From: Sphingomonas donggukensis
GTDB taxonomy: Bacteria > Pseudomonadota > Alphaproteobacteria > Sphingomonadales > Sphingomonadaceae
NCBI RefSeq assembly: GCF_023674425.1
Contig: NZ_CP098401.1
Location: 1,116,001 to 1,180,000, forward strand
Reading direction: 5' to 3'
DNA: 64,000 bases
Of this stretch, positions 20,276 to 31,349 are shown one piece after another. Within the stretch, counting starts at the first letter, position 1. Each line of letters starts with the position of its first letter. A model generated the notes under the pieces. That model searched no databases, was not told where the DNA came from, and was given only the letters and a program-made list of their open reading frames with translations. The position numbers were made by a program, and so were the translations under genes.

Positions 20276-20279
<4 letters not shown>
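18054..20279 (-). CDS. Membrane-fused spermidine synthase-like protein
   Basis: A 741-residue protein with an N-terminal membrane half (about residues 15-480, a dozen or more hydrophobic helices, MFS-like) and a cytoplasmic C-terminal methyltransferase-fold domain of the spermidine synthase family. The fold shows GVVGLGTGTLACYA (SAM-type glycine loop), FFEIDPAVV (acidic strand 2) and LDLLALDAFSSDAVPMHLMT (catalytic DAFSSD). Such fusions are common but poorly characterised. The polyamine substrate role is unproven, because the Asp/Glu pattern resembles that of other aminopropyltransferase-like proteins. Its start overlaps the stop of the upstream GNAT gene (ATGA) within the hemB operon. Confidence 0.88.
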
Positions 20280-21825
<1,546 letters not shown>

Positions 21826-21872
21826 TCAAGCGTTACGCACCCGAAACCGCAACCCGTGCGTTGCGACGCACC

Positions 21873-22763
21873 ATGACCAGCTTTTCCTCCGCCGCGCTCA
21901 TCGTCAATGCCAAGTCCCGCAAGGGTCAGGCGCTGTTCAAACAGGCGTGCCAGGCGCTCGATGCGGTCGATTTTCCCGTCGATGCCCACGCCGTGGAGGA
22001 TCCCGACCAGCTCGAGGCGACGATCGAGCGCGCGCTGGCGAAGAAGCCCGAGCTCGTCATCCTGGGCGGCGGGGATGGCACGATTTCGGGGCTGGTCGAT
22101 CATCTGGTGGGCAAGGGCGTGACGCTGGGCGTGCTGCCGCTCGGGACCGCCAACAGCTTCTGCCGCACGCTCGGCATCCCGCTCGACATCCCCGGCGCGG
22201 TCGCGGTGATCCGGACCGGGCAGAAGCGTCGTATCGACCTGGGGATGATCGGCGACGATTATTTCGCCAATGCCGCGACGCTCGGCATCGCGCCGCAGAT
22301 CGCCGAGACGGTGCCGCATAATCTGAAGAAATATCTCGGGCGGCTGGGCTATCTCAGCTGGGCGGCGATCCAGTTCCTGAAATTCCGCCCCTTCTGGCTG
22401 ACCGTGGATGCGGGCGCCGGACCGCAGCATCTGAAGGTCGTCGAGGTCCGCATCGCCAACGGTCGGTTCCACGGCGGCGAGGAAATGATGGACGAGGCCG
22501 AGATCGACAGCGGCGACATCGTCATCGAATGCGTCCGCGGCCATTTCAAACGGCGCCTGGTCGCGAACTGGGCGGCGACGGTCCTGAAGTTGAAGGCGCG
22601 GCGTGAGGATATCGTCGTCTTCCGCGGCAAATCGCTGCGTATCGACACCAAACCGCGGCTGCCGATCTCGATCGACGGCGAAGTACTCGCCCACACCCCC
22701 GCCACCGTGAAGATCGCCGCCGCGGCGATCGACGTGATGGTGCCCGCTACGCCGTCGGCCTGA
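21873..22763 (+). CDS. Diacylglycerol/lipid kinase family protein (YegS-like)
   Basis: A 296-residue soluble lipid kinase of the DAGK catalytic family. The nucleotide-binding signature is LVILGGGDGTISGLVDHLVG followed by LGVLPLGTANSFCRTLGIP. The C-terminal half has DYFANAATLGIAPQIAETVP and the terminal ISIDGEVLAHTP. It probably phosphorylates diacylglycerol, phosphatidylglycerol or a sphingoid lipid; sphingomonads carry glycosphingolipids, but the substrate is not readable. The ATG at 21873 gives the family start. Its 3' end overlaps the convergent MATE gene by 17 bases. Confidence 0.9.
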   Translation: MTSFSSAALIVNAKSRKGQALFKQACQALDAVDFPVDAHAVEDPDQLEATIERALAKKPELVILGGGDGTISGLVDHLVGKGVTLGVLPLGTANSFCRTLGIPLDIPGAVAVIRTGQKRRIDLGMIGDDYFANAATLGIAPQIAETVPHNLKKYLGRLGYLSWAAIQFLKFRPFWLTVDAGAGPQHLKVVEVRIANGRFHGGEEMMDEAEIDSGDIVIECVRGHFKRRLVANWAATVLKLKARREDIVVFRGKSLRIDTKPRLPISIDGEVLAHTPATVKIAAAAIDVMVPATPSA

Positions 22764-24180
22764 CCATGCCCGCCGGCTCTGCGTCGGCGTGGGCCTGCTC
22801 CTCGCATTCGGCAGGCGCCACCATCAGCGCGCCGCGCCGCCAGTTGCCGTAACGATAATAAAGCGCCGCCATTACCAGATTGGCGACCGACCCGAGCGGG
22901 AAGCTCCACCACAGCGCATCGGCGCCCCACGACGGCAGGAACGCCGCGGCAAAGCCGATGCGGACCGGGTACATCGACACGAACAACATGACGAGCGGCG
23001 CCAGCACCGCGCCGTTCGCGCGCACGGTCGAGAAGAGCACCATCGTCGCGCCGAACAGGATGAAACCCCAGGCCGCGACCAGCTGGATATGCTCGGCGAT
23101 CGGCATGGCCGCGCTGCCCTCACGCAGGAACAGCCCGAGCACCAGTCGGTCGAACACGGTGGTCACCGCGACCATCACCCCGGTCAGCGCCAGGTTGGTG
23201 ATGAGGCCGGCGCGGGTGATCCGATCGACACGGTCCCATCGCCCCGCCCCGATATTCTGCGCCGCCATCGCGCTGACCGCCGCGCCGATCGCGAGCGCGG
23301 GCATCTGGATATAGGTCCACAGCTGTTGCGCGACACCGAACGCAGCGACCGTATCGACGCCCTGGCGATTAACCAAGCCCGCCATCGTCAGCCCCGCCGA
23401 CGACATGACGAGCATCTGCGCGCCCATCGGCAGGCCCTTGGTGGTGATGACGCGGACCAGTGCCGGGTCGGGTCGAAGGTAGCCGAGTTCCGCTCTACGC
23501 AGCCTGAGCGGCAGGTCGCGCCAGTAAATATAGGCGATCAGCCCCAGCACCGACACGTGATTCGCGATCAGCGACGCGGTCGCCGACCCGGCGATGCCCA
23601 TCTGCGGGAACGGCCCGATCCCAGCGATCAGGAACGGGTTCAGCCCGGCATCGATCGCGACGCTCAGCCCCATGAACCACAGGGGCGTCGTCGAATCGCC
23701 CGTACCGCGCAGCCCCATCATCAGCAGGACGCTCAGCATTGACGCCGGCAGGCTGAGGAAGATCACGCGCAGGTACGCAAGCGCCAGCGGAAACGCCCCG
23801 CCCGGCGTCGCCAGCAACGTCAGTATCTCGGGCGCGAACACCCAGCCGAGCGCCGCGATCACCGCCGCGCCGCCCAGCACCAGCGCCACCGCCGACCCGA
23901 ACGCCCGCCGCGCCGCATCGATATCGCGCCGCCCGACCGCCTGCCCGACCAGAATCGTCGCCGCCATCCCGAACCCGAACACCGCGCCGAACATCAGGAA
24001 CATGATGATGTTCGCGTTCGACGTTGCCGCCAGCGCCGCTTCGCCCAGGAAATGCCCGACCCAGATCGTGTTGATCGACCCGTTGAGCGATTGCAGCACG
24101 TTGCTGCCGAGCGTCGGCAACGCGAAGGCGAGGAGCGTGCCGGTGATCGGACCGGCAGTGAGGTCGCGTGGACGGGCCAC
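22747..24180 (-). CDS. MATE-family multidrug efflux transporter
   Basis: A 477-residue inner-membrane transporter with about 12 hydrophobic helices in two MatE repeats. Repeat 1 begins AFALPTLGSNVLQSLNG and repeat 2 near GLPMGAQMLVMSSAGLTMAG. It exchanges cationic drugs or metabolites for Na+ or H+; the substrate is unknown. The GTG start sits beyond a 24-base palindromic repeat lying between it and valS. It is convergent with, and overlaps, the lipid kinase. Confidence 0.92.
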   Translation of the reverse strand: MARPRDLTAGPITGTLLAFALPTLGSNVLQSLNGSINTIWVGHFLGEAALAATSNANIIMFLMFGAVFGFGMAATILVGQAVGRRDIDAARRAFGSAVALVLGGAAVIAALGWVFAPEILTLLATPGGAFPLALAYLRVIFLSLPASMLSVLLMMGLRGTGDSTTPLWFMGLSVAIDAGLNPFLIAGIGPFPQMGIAGSATASLIANHVSVLGLIAYIYWRDLPLRLRRAELGYLRPDPALVRVITTKGLPMGAQMLVMSSAGLTMAGLVNRQGVDTVAAFGVAQQLWTYIQMPALAIGAAVSAMAAQNIGAGRWDRVDRITRAGLITNLALTGVMVAVTTVFDRLVLGLFLREGSAAMPIAEHIQLVAAWGFILFGATMVLFSTVRANGAVLAPLVMLFVSMYPVRIGFAAAFLPSWGADALWWSFPLGSVANLVMAALYYRYGNWRRGALMVAPAECEEQAHADAEPAGMVRPTA

Positions 24181-24191
24181 GCCTATCCGTT

Positions 24192-24215
24192 CGTTTCGAG
24201 CGAAGTCGAGAAACG
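24192..24215. repeat. Sphingomonad palindromic repeat (REP-like), intergenic copy
   Basis: The 24-base core begins CGTTTCGAGCGAAGTC and ends GAGAAACG. It can fold as a hairpin with a GCGAAG loop, a TCGA/TCGA inner stem, a GA bulge and a CGTT/AACG outer stem. The same element occurs twice inside valS. It fills most of the gap between the valS stop and the MATE start. Confidence 0.8.
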
Positions 24216-24244
24216 GGCTTCATTCGAAGCGAATGGGAGTCGGG

Positions 24245-26998
24245 TCATCCCAACCGCCCCAGCGCCGCCGTCAGCCGCTCGGCCTCCGCCGACTTTTCGG
24301 CATGATCGGCCCTGGCCTTCTCCACCGCCTCGGGCTTGGCGCGCTCGACGAAGCTTGCGTTGCCGAGGCGCCCAGCCAGCGCATCCCGCTCCTTCTCCGC
24401 CGTGGCAATCGCCTTGGTCAGGCGCGCACTTTCGGCGGCGAGGTCGATCGCACCATCAAGGGGCATGACCAATGTTCCGCCTTCGGCCGGAATGCGTAGG
24501 CATGCCCCGCCCCGCCCCCCTTCAACGGGTTGCCATGACACCCTAGTCAGCCGGGTGAAGACCGCATCGTGATCGGCCATACGTCGCGCGAACGCGTCGT
24601 CTGCATCCTCCGAATATCCGATCAGCCGCGCACCCGGCGGCACGTTCAACTCTGTCCGCGCCGCGCGGACCTCGCCGACGAGGCGGATCAGCCAGTCGAT
24701 CTCCCGGCTCGCCTCCGGATCGAGCGCCCGCGCGTCCGCCATCGGCCATTTCGCGACGATCAGGTCGCACGACCGCTGGCCCATCGCGTGCCACAGTTCC
24801 TCGGTGATGAACGGCATGAACGGGTGGAGCAGCACCAGGATCTGGTCGAGCACCCAGCCGGCAACGGCGCGCGTCTCGTCCGCATCCGGCCCCTCGCCGC
24901 GTTCGCCCGGCGCGGGCGAAAGCACCGGCTTGATGAGCTCCAGATACCAGTCGCAGAAGCGGCTCCACACGAACTGGTAGATCGCGTCCGCCGCCCCGTC
25001 GAAGCGATAGTCCGCCAGCGCCAGGTCGACCGCCTGGATGGCCTGAACCGTCTCGCCGATGATCCATTTGTTGACGGCCAGCGTCGCCGCGGGCGGCTCG
25101 ATTTGCGCACTCGCGCCGATGCCGTTCGACTGGCAGAAGCGGCTGGCGTTCCACAGCTTCGTCGCGAAGTTGCGATACCCCTCGACCCGCTTCTCATCCA
25201 TCTTGATGTCGCGGCCCTGGCTCTCCATCGCCGCCATGAAGAACCGCAGCGCATCGGCGCCGTAGCTGTCGATCAGCCCGAGCGGGTTGACGACATTGCC
25301 CTTCGACTTGGACATCTTCTGCCCGTCCGCCGCACGGACGAGACCGTGGAGGTAGAGCGTGCGGAACGGCACGTCCTTCAGGAAATGCATCCCCTGCATA
25401 ATCATCCGCGCATCCCAGAAGAACAGGATATCGAAGCCGGAAATCAACACGTCGTTGGGATAGCGACGCTGCCATTCTGGGGATTTAAGCGCACCCCCAC
25501 CCCCGTTCGTGTCGAGCGAAGTCGAGACACGTGTCCCAATCGCAGGTTTCTCGACTTCGCTCGAAACGAGCGGGCTTTGTGTGTCAGGCCAACCCATCGT
25601 CGCGAACGGCCAAAGCGCGGACGAAAACCACGTATCCAGCACGTCCGGATCACGCGTGAGCGTCACGCCCTCCCCGGCCTGCGCCTGCGCCTCGGCTTCG
25701 GTTTCCGCGACATAGGCGTTGCCGTCGGCGTCGAACCACGCCGGGATCTGGTGCCCCCACCACAGCTGCCGGCTCACGCACCACGGCTGGATGTTCTCCA
25801 TCCAGTTGAAGAAGGTCTTTTCCCACGTCTTCGGTACGATCTTGATCGCGCCCGACCGCACCGCCTCGATCGCCGGCTTGGCGAGCGTGGCCGCATCGAC
25901 GTACCATTGGTCGGTCAGCCACGGCTCGATCACCACGCCCGATCGGTCGCCGTACGGGGTCTGGATCACGCGGTCCTCGACGCGTTCTAGGAAGCCGGCG
26001 CCGTCGAGCATCTCGACCACGCGTTTGCGCGCCTCGAACCGGTCGAGGCCGAGCAGTTCCTCGGGAATGTCGCCACACTGGACGATCCGGCCCGCGCCAT
26101 CGAGCATGTTGAGCATGTCGCGGGCGGCGATGCCGGCGCGCTTGCCCACCTCGAAATCGTTGAAGTCATGCCCCGGCGTGATCTTCACCGCGCCCGATCC
26201 CAGTTCGGGATCGGCATGTTCATCGGTCACGATCGGGATCAGCCGCCCGGTGATCGGCAGGCGCACCTTCTTGCCGACCAGCGCGGCATAGCGTTCGTCC
26301 GACGGGTTCACCGCCACCGCCATGTCGGCGAGCATCGTCTCGGGCCGCGTCGTCGCGACCGAGATGAAGCCGCTGCCATCCTCCAGCGGGTAGCGCAGAT
26401 GCCAGAACTTGCCCTGCATCTCGCGCGTCTCGACCTCAAGGTCGCTGATCGCGGTGCCGAGGCCCGGATCCCAGTTCACCAGCCGCTTGTCGCGGTACAG
26501 CAGCCCCTCTTTGTGCAGGTCCACGAAGACCTTCAGGACGGCCTTCGAAAAGCCCTCGTCCATCGTGAACCGCTCGTTCGCCCAGTCCATCGAACAGCCG
26601 AGGCGGCGCAGCTGCGACGTAATCTCGCCGCCGCTTTCCGCCTTCCATTCCCAGACCTTCGCGATGAAGTCCTCGCGCGACAGGTCGGTGCGCTTCTGGC
26701 CGACCGCATTCATCTGGCGCTCCACCACCATCTGCGTGGCGATGCCGGCATGGTCGGTGCCGACCACCCACAACGCATCCTTGCCCTGCAACCGCGCGTG
26801 GCGGACGAGGATGTCCTGCAACGTGTTATCGAGCGCGTGGCCGATGTGGAGCGAGCCGGTGACGTTTGGCGGCGGATTGACGATCGTCCACGGCTCCGCA
26901 CCCGGACGGCCGGGGCGAAACTGGCCGCCGTCTTCCCAATGGGCGTACCATTTGGCTTCGATGGCGGCGGGGTCGAAAGTCTTGGCGAGTTCGGTCAT
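24245..26998 (-). CDS. valS: Valyl-tRNA synthetase
   Basis: A 917-residue class I synthetase charging tRNA-Val. It has the HIGH-type motif [14 protein letters not shown], an editing (CP1) domain, [14 protein letters not shown] in the catalytic core, the KMSKS loop [11 protein letters not shown], an anticodon-binding domain and a C-terminal coiled coil ([20 protein letters not shown] onward). It is about 30 residues longer than related enzymes because of an in-frame stretch, residues about 475-503 ([14 protein letters not shown]...DTNGGGGA), encoded by two inverted palindromic repeats; flanking GWPDT and [11 protein letters not shown] are normal. The reading frame is intact, so the enzyme is presumably functional. 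It is preceded by an S9 peptidase and popZ on the same strand. Confidence 0.96.
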   Translation of the reverse strand: MTELAKTFDPAAIEAKWYAHWEDGGQFRPGRPGAEPWTIVNPPPNVTGSLHIGHALDNTLQDILVRHARLQGKDALWVVGTDHAGIATQMVVERQMNAVGQKRTDLSREDFIAKVWEWKAESGGEITSQLRRLGCSMDWANERFTMDEGFSKAVLKVFVDLHKEGLLYRDKRLVNWDPGLGTAISDLEVETREMQGKFWHLRYPLEDGSGFISVATTRPETMLADMAVAVNPSDERYAALVGKKVRLPITGRLIPIVTDEHADPELGSGAVKITPGHDFNDFEVGKRAGIAARDMLNMLDGAGRIVQCGDIPEELLGLDRFEARKRVVEMLDGAGFLERVEDRVIQTPYGDRSGVVIEPWLTDQWYVDAATLAKPAIEAVRSGAIKIVPKTWEKTFFNWMENIQPWCVSRQLWWGHQIPAWFDADGNAYVAETEAEAQAQAGEGVTLTRDPDVLDTWFSSALWPFATMGWPDTQSPLVSSEVEKPAIGTRVSTSLDTNGGGGALKSPEWQRRYPNDVLISGFDILFFWDARMIMQGMHFLKDVPFRTLYLHGLVRAADGQKMSKSKGNVVNPLGLIDSYGADALRFFMAAMESQGRDIKMDEKRVEGYRNFATKLWNASRFCQSNGIGASAQIEPPAATLAVNKWIIGETVQAIQAVDLALADYRFDGAADAIYQFVWSRFCDWYLELIKPVLSPAPGERGEGPDADETRAVAGWVLDQILVLLHPFMPFITEELWHAMGQRSCDLIVAKWPMADARALDPEASREIDWLIRLVGEVRAARTELNVPPGARLIGYSEDADDAFARRMADHDAVFTRLTRVSWQPVEGGRGGACLRIPAEGGTLVMPLDGAIDLAAESARLTKAIATAEKERDALAGRLGNASFVERAKPEAVEKARADHAEKSAEAERLTAALGRLG
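25490..25576. repeat. Pair of inverted palindromic repeats inside valS
   Basis: Two copies of the 24-base element, at 25508-25531 and, in opposite orientation, at 25545-25568, separated by 13 bases and flanked by a C-rich run. They encode about 29 residues of ValRS without breaking the frame. The first copy differs from the intergenic copy by a paired change (T-A to G-C at stem positions 4 and 21), which keeps the hairpin. Confidence 0.85.
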
Positions 26999-27057
26999 GG
27001 GGGCGCTTTAAGCGAGGTAAGGCGCCTCGCACCACCCCCATGTCACGAACCCGGTCG

Positions 27058-29154
27058 TCACTTCGGCGGGCAGGGCTTGTCCTCGCAGGTCCGCACGACA
27101 ACTTCGCCCTTGCCGGTCCACCGGTTCAGCCAGCCCAGCACCTCGCCATACCATTGCCGCGAGTTCTTCGCCTTCAGCACCCAGTGGTTCTCGTCCGGGA
27201 ACACCACCAGCTTCGACGGAATGTCGCGCCGCTGGAGCGCGGTGAAGCTCGCCAGCCCCTGCGTGTACGGGATGCGGAAATCCTTCTCGCCGGTGATGAC
27301 CAGCATCGGCGTCTTCCACTTGGCGACGTGGTTGACCGGGTTCCACTTTTCGAACGCCTGCGGATCCTCGTAATAGGTCTTGCCGCCGTGTTCCCACTCG
27401 TCGAACCACAGCTCCTCGGTCTCGTACGCCATCGCGCGCGCATCGAAGACGCCGTCATGCTGGACGATGCATTTGAAGCGATCGGGCCACTGGCCCTCGA
27501 TCCAGTTCATCATGTAGCCGCCGTAGGACGCGCCCAATGCGCAGGCGTTGTCACCGTCGAGCCAGCCGAACTTCGTCGTCGCCGCGGACAAGCCCTTTTG
27601 CAGATCCTCGAGCGGCCAGCCGCCCCAGTTATTCTGGATCGCGTCGGTGAAGGCCTGACCGTACCCCGTCGACCCGTGGAAATCGACCGCGACCAGGCCG
27701 AAGCCCGCGCCCGCGAACACCGCCGGGTTCCAGCGGTAGGACCAGCTGTTGTTGCTCGACCCCTGCGGCCCGCCGTGAACCATGAACGCTACCGGCACCT
27801 TGCCGGTCGAGCCGGCGGGCTTCACCGCATAGCCCCAGACGGTGTCGTTGTTCGCGCCCTTGAAATTGAAGCGCGTGACGGTCGGCATGTCGATGCCGGC
27901 CAGCTTGTCGGCGTTGACATTGGTCAGCCGCTTTGCCGCGCCCTTGGCGGGCAGCAGGTAGAAATCGTCGGGCGCGGTCAGGCTGTTCATCGCGAACACC
28001 GTGGCGCCGCCCGTGACGGGTGCCATCGCGGTGACGTTGCCGAGCTGGGTCAGCCGCGTCGCCTTCCCGCTCGCCGGATCGACCGACCAGATCGGGTTCT
28101 CCTGCGTGTCCTCGGCGGTCACCAGAATGCGCTTACCGTCCGCCGACCAGCCGATCGCCCCGACCGAGCGGTCCCAGTTGTCGGTCAGCGCGCGGACCTG
28201 GCCGGTGCGCAGGTCGCGCAGCATCAGCGTGAACTTGTCGGCTTCGTAAGTCGGACGCTTCATTGCCGCATAGGCAAGCCAGCGACCGTCGGGCGACACG
28301 CTCGGGAAATTGTCGGTCGCATCGTTGTCGGCGGTCAGGTTCACAGGAGCCGCCGATCCGTCGGCGGGCGCGGAAAAGATATCGAGGTTGGTCGACGTCG
28401 CCTCGATCCGCCCAGCCTCGCGCAGCGCGAAAAAGACGGTGCGGCCATCGGCGCTCCAGTCGATTTCCTCACCGCCCCCGAACGGCTTGGACGGAGTGTC
28501 ACCCATCAACCGACCGCCGATCGCGGTGCCGTCTCCCGGCGCGCCGTCGATGCCGAGCGGCAGCACGAACAGCTGCGACCGGTCGCCGCTTGCCCAAGTG
28601 TCCCAGTGGCGCACGAACAACTTGTCGTAGAGGCGCGCGGAGCCCGCGTTCGCGTCCTTCTTCTCCATCGCAGGGGCGAGCGTCGGCGCGCCAGGCTTGC
28701 GGTCGGCCCAGATCAGGATCTTGTCCCCGGTCGGCGCGACCTTGAACCCGCCGAAGCCGCCCTGGAAGCCGGTGAGCTTGCGCGGCGCGCCGCCGGCCAG
28801 CGGCACCGACCAGACGGCATCGTCGCCGCCCTTGTCCGACTGGAAATACACCGTCTCGCCGACGATCTGCGGGCCGGTTTCGTTGACGTCGGCCTCCGCC
28901 GCCAGCTTTTCCGGCTTCGCGCCTTTACGCTTGAGGTCGAGCCGCCAGAGGTCGAACCGCCCGCGGTTGGCGGCAAGGTCGGTTTCGCGCTGCTGCCAGA
29001 CCAGCCAGCGTCCGTCCTTGGACACGGTCGGAGCGGCGACGCGCGACAGCGTCGTCACGTCGTCGATGGTCAGCTGACGCGCTGTGGCGGGGGTAGCGAC
29101 CGCGACCGTGACGGCGGCGGTGGCGAGCAGGGCTGCGTGCAAGGGCTTTATCAT
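27058..29154 (-). CDS. S9-family prolyl oligopeptidase-like peptidase (secreted)
   Basis: A 698-residue exported serine peptidase. It has a signal peptide (through ATARQ), a seven-bladed beta-propeller region with repeats such as FPSVSPDGRWLAY and IGWSADGKRILVT, and a C-terminal alpha/beta hydrolase domain. The nucleophile is in LGASYGGYMMNW, oxyanion HGGPQGS precedes it, and ENHWV supplies the His. It probably cleaves dipeptides or oligopeptides (DPP/AAP class) in the periplasm. The ATG at 29154 starts the signal peptide. The gene sits between popZ and valS, which are neighbours in many alphaproteobacteria. Confidence 0.93.
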   Translation of the reverse strand: MIKPLHAALLATAAVTVAVATPATARQLTIDDVTTLSRVAAPTVSKDGRWLVWQQRETDLAANRGRFDLWRLDLKRKGAKPEKLAAEADVNETGPQIVGETVYFQSDKGGDDAVWSVPLAGGAPRKLTGFQGGFGGFKVAPTGDKILIWADRKPGAPTLAPAMEKKDANAGSARLYDKLFVRHWDTWASGDRSQLFVLPLGIDGAPGDGTAIGGRLMGDTPSKPFGGGEEIDWSADGRTVFFALREAGRIEATSTNLDIFSAPADGSAAPVNLTADNDATDNFPSVSPDGRWLAYAAMKRPTYEADKFTLMLRDLRTGQVRALTDNWDRSVGAIGWSADGKRILVTAEDTQENPIWSVDPASGKATRLTQLGNVTAMAPVTGGATVFAMNSLTAPDDFYLLPAKGAAKRLTNVNADKLAGIDMPTVTRFNFKGANNDTVWGYAVKPAGSTGKVPVAFMVHGGPQGSSNNSWSYRWNPAVFAGAGFGLVAVDFHGSTGYGQAFTDAIQNNWGGWPLEDLQKGLSAATTKFGWLDGDNACALGASYGGYMMNWIEGQWPDRFKCIVQHDGVFDARAMAYETEELWFDEWEHGGKTYYEDPQAFEKWNPVNHVAKWKTPMLVITGEKDFRIPYTQGLASFTALQRRDIPSKLVVFPDENHWVLKAKNSRQWYGEVLGWLNRWTGKGEVVVRTCEDKPCPPK

Positions 29155-29212
29155 GGGCGCAATGACTAAGCGAAGCCGCGCCAGTTGCAAGCCGGGCTTT
29201 ACCGGCGCGTCG

Positions 29213-29755
29213 TCAGGCGCCCCGGTCGGAGATACGCGCGATCTCACGCGCGACCATCGTCTCGACGATCTGGGGCAGTTGCGCGTCGAGCCATTCGCGC
29301 AGCATCGGGCGCAGCATCTCGCGCACCATCCCCTCCAGCGTGTCGCTGCCGGCGACATCGGGCTTCACAATCAGCCGCGACAGCGCCTCCAGCGGGCCGC
29401 GGCTCGCCTCGGCGGCATTGGCCGACAGGATCGATTCGCTGCGCGGTGCAGGGCGCGGTCCGGGCGTGCGAAGTTCCGGGGCGCGGGGTGCCGGCGCGTC
29501 GGCGGCGATCGGCGGCTCCGGGCGCACGACTTCGCGCGGCGGCAACGCATCGGCGGCGGGGAACGGCACGCGCTCGTGCAGTTCCAGCACCTCGTCGATG
29601 TCGCGGTCCAGGTCGCGCTCGGCATCGCGGGCGGACGTCGTGCGCGCCGCCCGGCGGCTGCGCGCAGCTGCGGGGGCGCTCTCGCTTTCCTCGATCACGC
29701 GTTTGATCGAGGAAAGGATTTCCTCCATCGTCGGCTCGCTGCTGACATCCCCCAT
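29213..29755 (-). CDS. popZ: PopZ/DUF2497 polar organising protein homologue
   Basis: A 180-residue protein with the three-part PopZ plan: an N-terminal helix (EPTMEEILSSIKRVIEE) that binds client proteins, a middle acidic/Pro-rich disordered linker (about residues 35-115), and a C-terminal helical oligomerisation region (LEGMVREMLRPMLREW then LPQIVETMVAREIARI). It forms the polar matrix that anchors chromosome origins and signalling proteins in Caulobacter. Position next to valS and behind tolC is the conserved alphaproteobacterial order. ATG 29755 gives the family N-terminus. Confidence 0.85.
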   Translation of the reverse strand: MGDVSSEPTMEEILSSIKRVIEESESAPAAARSRRAARTTSARDAERDLDRDIDEVLELHERVPFPAADALPPREVVRPEPPIAADAPAPRAPELRTPGPRPAPRSESILSANAAEASRGPLEALSRLIVKPDVAGSDTLEGMVREMLRPMLREWLDAQLPQIVETMVAREIARISDRGA

Positions 29756-29792
29756 GTCGTGTTCCTGCCGCAAAATGTCGCCGAAAAGATGC

Positions 29793-31349
29793 TTAACGGC
29801 GAACACCTGCGGGATTGGAGGGGCGCGTGTCAACCGGGCGCTGTGCCGGCATCGTCGCCGCGGGGCGCTGGAGCGCGGGATCGGCGAGCGCCGGATCGAC
29901 CGTCACCGCCGGCGTCTGCGCCGCGGTGTCGCTGGTGCGGGTTGCCACCGGTGCCGGCTCTCCATCGCTGCCGAAATCGCTGATGCGACGGCGAACGCGG
30001 TCGTAGTTGACGACCGGATCGTAGAGCGGCCCGCCATCGAGGTTCAGGTCGCGCGCCTCGGCCTTGCCCATCGCCGCCAGCAGCGCGAAGCCCGCGACAT
30101 AGGCGTTGCGCCGCGCGCTGACGAGCGTGACCTGCGAGTTCAGCAATTCCTGCTCGGCGTTCAGGATGTCGAGGATCGTGCGCGTGCCGACGCTGTTCTC
30201 GGCGCGGACGCCCTCCAGGCTCAGCTTGTTCGCGTCGACCGCGATCTCGCTCGATCGGATCACCTGCAGCGACGACTGCCAGTTGGCGTAGGCAGAGCGG
30301 GTGCGCGCGATCACGAAGCGTTCGGTGTCGGTCACCTGCTCGATCGCCGCCGATCGCCGCGCCTCGGCCTGGCGCACCTGCGCCGCCGGGCGCCCGCCTT
30401 GGAACAGCGGCAGCGACAGATTCACGCCACCGGTCAAGCCCAGCGAATCGTTGCGGAAACCGGCGAGCGCGGCCTGGTTACCCACCGAGCCGAGGTAGTT
30501 CTGATACGCCGACCCGACGCTGACGCTGACGCGCGGCAGGCGCTGCGATTTCGCCACGGCGATGTCGTAGCGGGTGGCGTCGCGCTGCTTGCTGGCCGCA
30601 TCCAGATCGGGATTGTTCGCCATCGCCACCTGCACCGCGCTCTGCGGATCGGTCGGCAAATTGGGGAGCGTCGGCGGGGGCGACAGCGCGCCCGGGGGCG
30701 AACCGACGACCCGCACATAGGTTTCGCGGCTGCCGACCAGCGTCGCCTCGGCACTGCGCAGCTGCCCCTCGGCCAGCGAATAGCGCGCCTCCGACTGGGC
30801 GACATCGGTGCGGGTCAGGTCGCCGACTTCGAACCGGTCGCGCGCGGCTTGCAGATTGGTCTGGAGCACGCGGACGTTCAGCTGATTGAGGCGCACGATC
30901 GCCTCATCGCGGATGACGTCGTTGTAGGCGGCGACGACCTGCGTGAACACGTCCGCCTCGGTACCGCGCAACGTCGCGCGACCGGCCTCGACGCGCGTCT
31001 CCGCCGCCCGCACCGACCCGCGCACCGCGCCGCCGGTATAGACCGGCACGCTCAGGTCGACCCGCGCCGTCGCCGATCGCAACGGCCCCGCGCCGCCGGC
31101 GGTGTCATAGAGATTCTCGCTATAGCCGCCGCCCGAGGTGACGCCCGGCAGGCCCGCGGCGCGGGCGATCGGCACATTCTCGTCGTTCGCGCGCTGGGTC
31201 GCGCGCTGGGCGGTGATCGTCGGGTTGGTCTTGTACGCCTCGACCAGCGCGTCGCGCAGCGTCGTGGTCTGGGCGGTCGCGGGCGTCGCGCCGGCCAGAC
31301 ACAGGATCGCGCTCGCCGCGGTCGATAGAAGAATGCGTCGCATGGTCAT
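29793..31349 (-). CDS. tolC: TolC-family outer membrane efflux protein
   Basis: A 518-residue outer-membrane channel with a signal peptide ending ATAQ and two TolC repeats (starting LRDALVEAYKTNPTITAQRA and DPQSAVQVAMANNPDLDAAS), each with long periplasmic helices. It forms the trimeric exit duct for tripartite pumps and type I secretion. The C-terminal tail of about 60 residues is Ala/Pro/Thr-rich. The ATG start overlaps the upstream pcm stop (ATGA), as in related genomes. No inner-membrane partner is adjacent. Confidence 0.93.
   Translation of the reverse strand: MTMRRILLSTAASAILCLAGATPATAQTTTLRDALVEAYKTNPTITAQRATQRANDENVPIARAAGLPGVTSGGGYSENLYDTAGGAGPLRSATARVDLSVPVYTGGAVRGSVRAAETRVEAGRATLRGTEADVFTQVVAAYNDVIRDEAIVRLNQLNVRVLQTNLQAARDRFEVGDLTRTDVAQSEARYSLAEGQLRSAEATLVGSRETYVRVVGSPPGALSPPPTLPNLPTDPQSAVQVAMANNPDLDAASKQRDATRYDIAVAKSQRLPRVSVSVGSAYQNYLGSVGNQAALAGFRNDSLGLTGGVNLSLPLFQGGRPAAQVRQAEARRSAAIEQVTDTERFVIARTRSAYANWQSSLQVIRSSEIAVDANKLSLEGVRAENSVGTRTILDILNAEQELLNSQVTLVSARRNAYVAGFALLAAMGKAEARDLNLDGGPLYDPVVNYDRVRRRISDFGSDGEPAPVATRTSDTAAQTPAVTVDPALADPALQRPAATMPAQRPVDTRPSNPAGVRR

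Noticed and set aside
27058..29358. Longer start for the S9 peptidase at 29358
   Set aside because: It would overlap popZ codons and place an Arg-rich segment before a clear signal peptide that starts at 29154.
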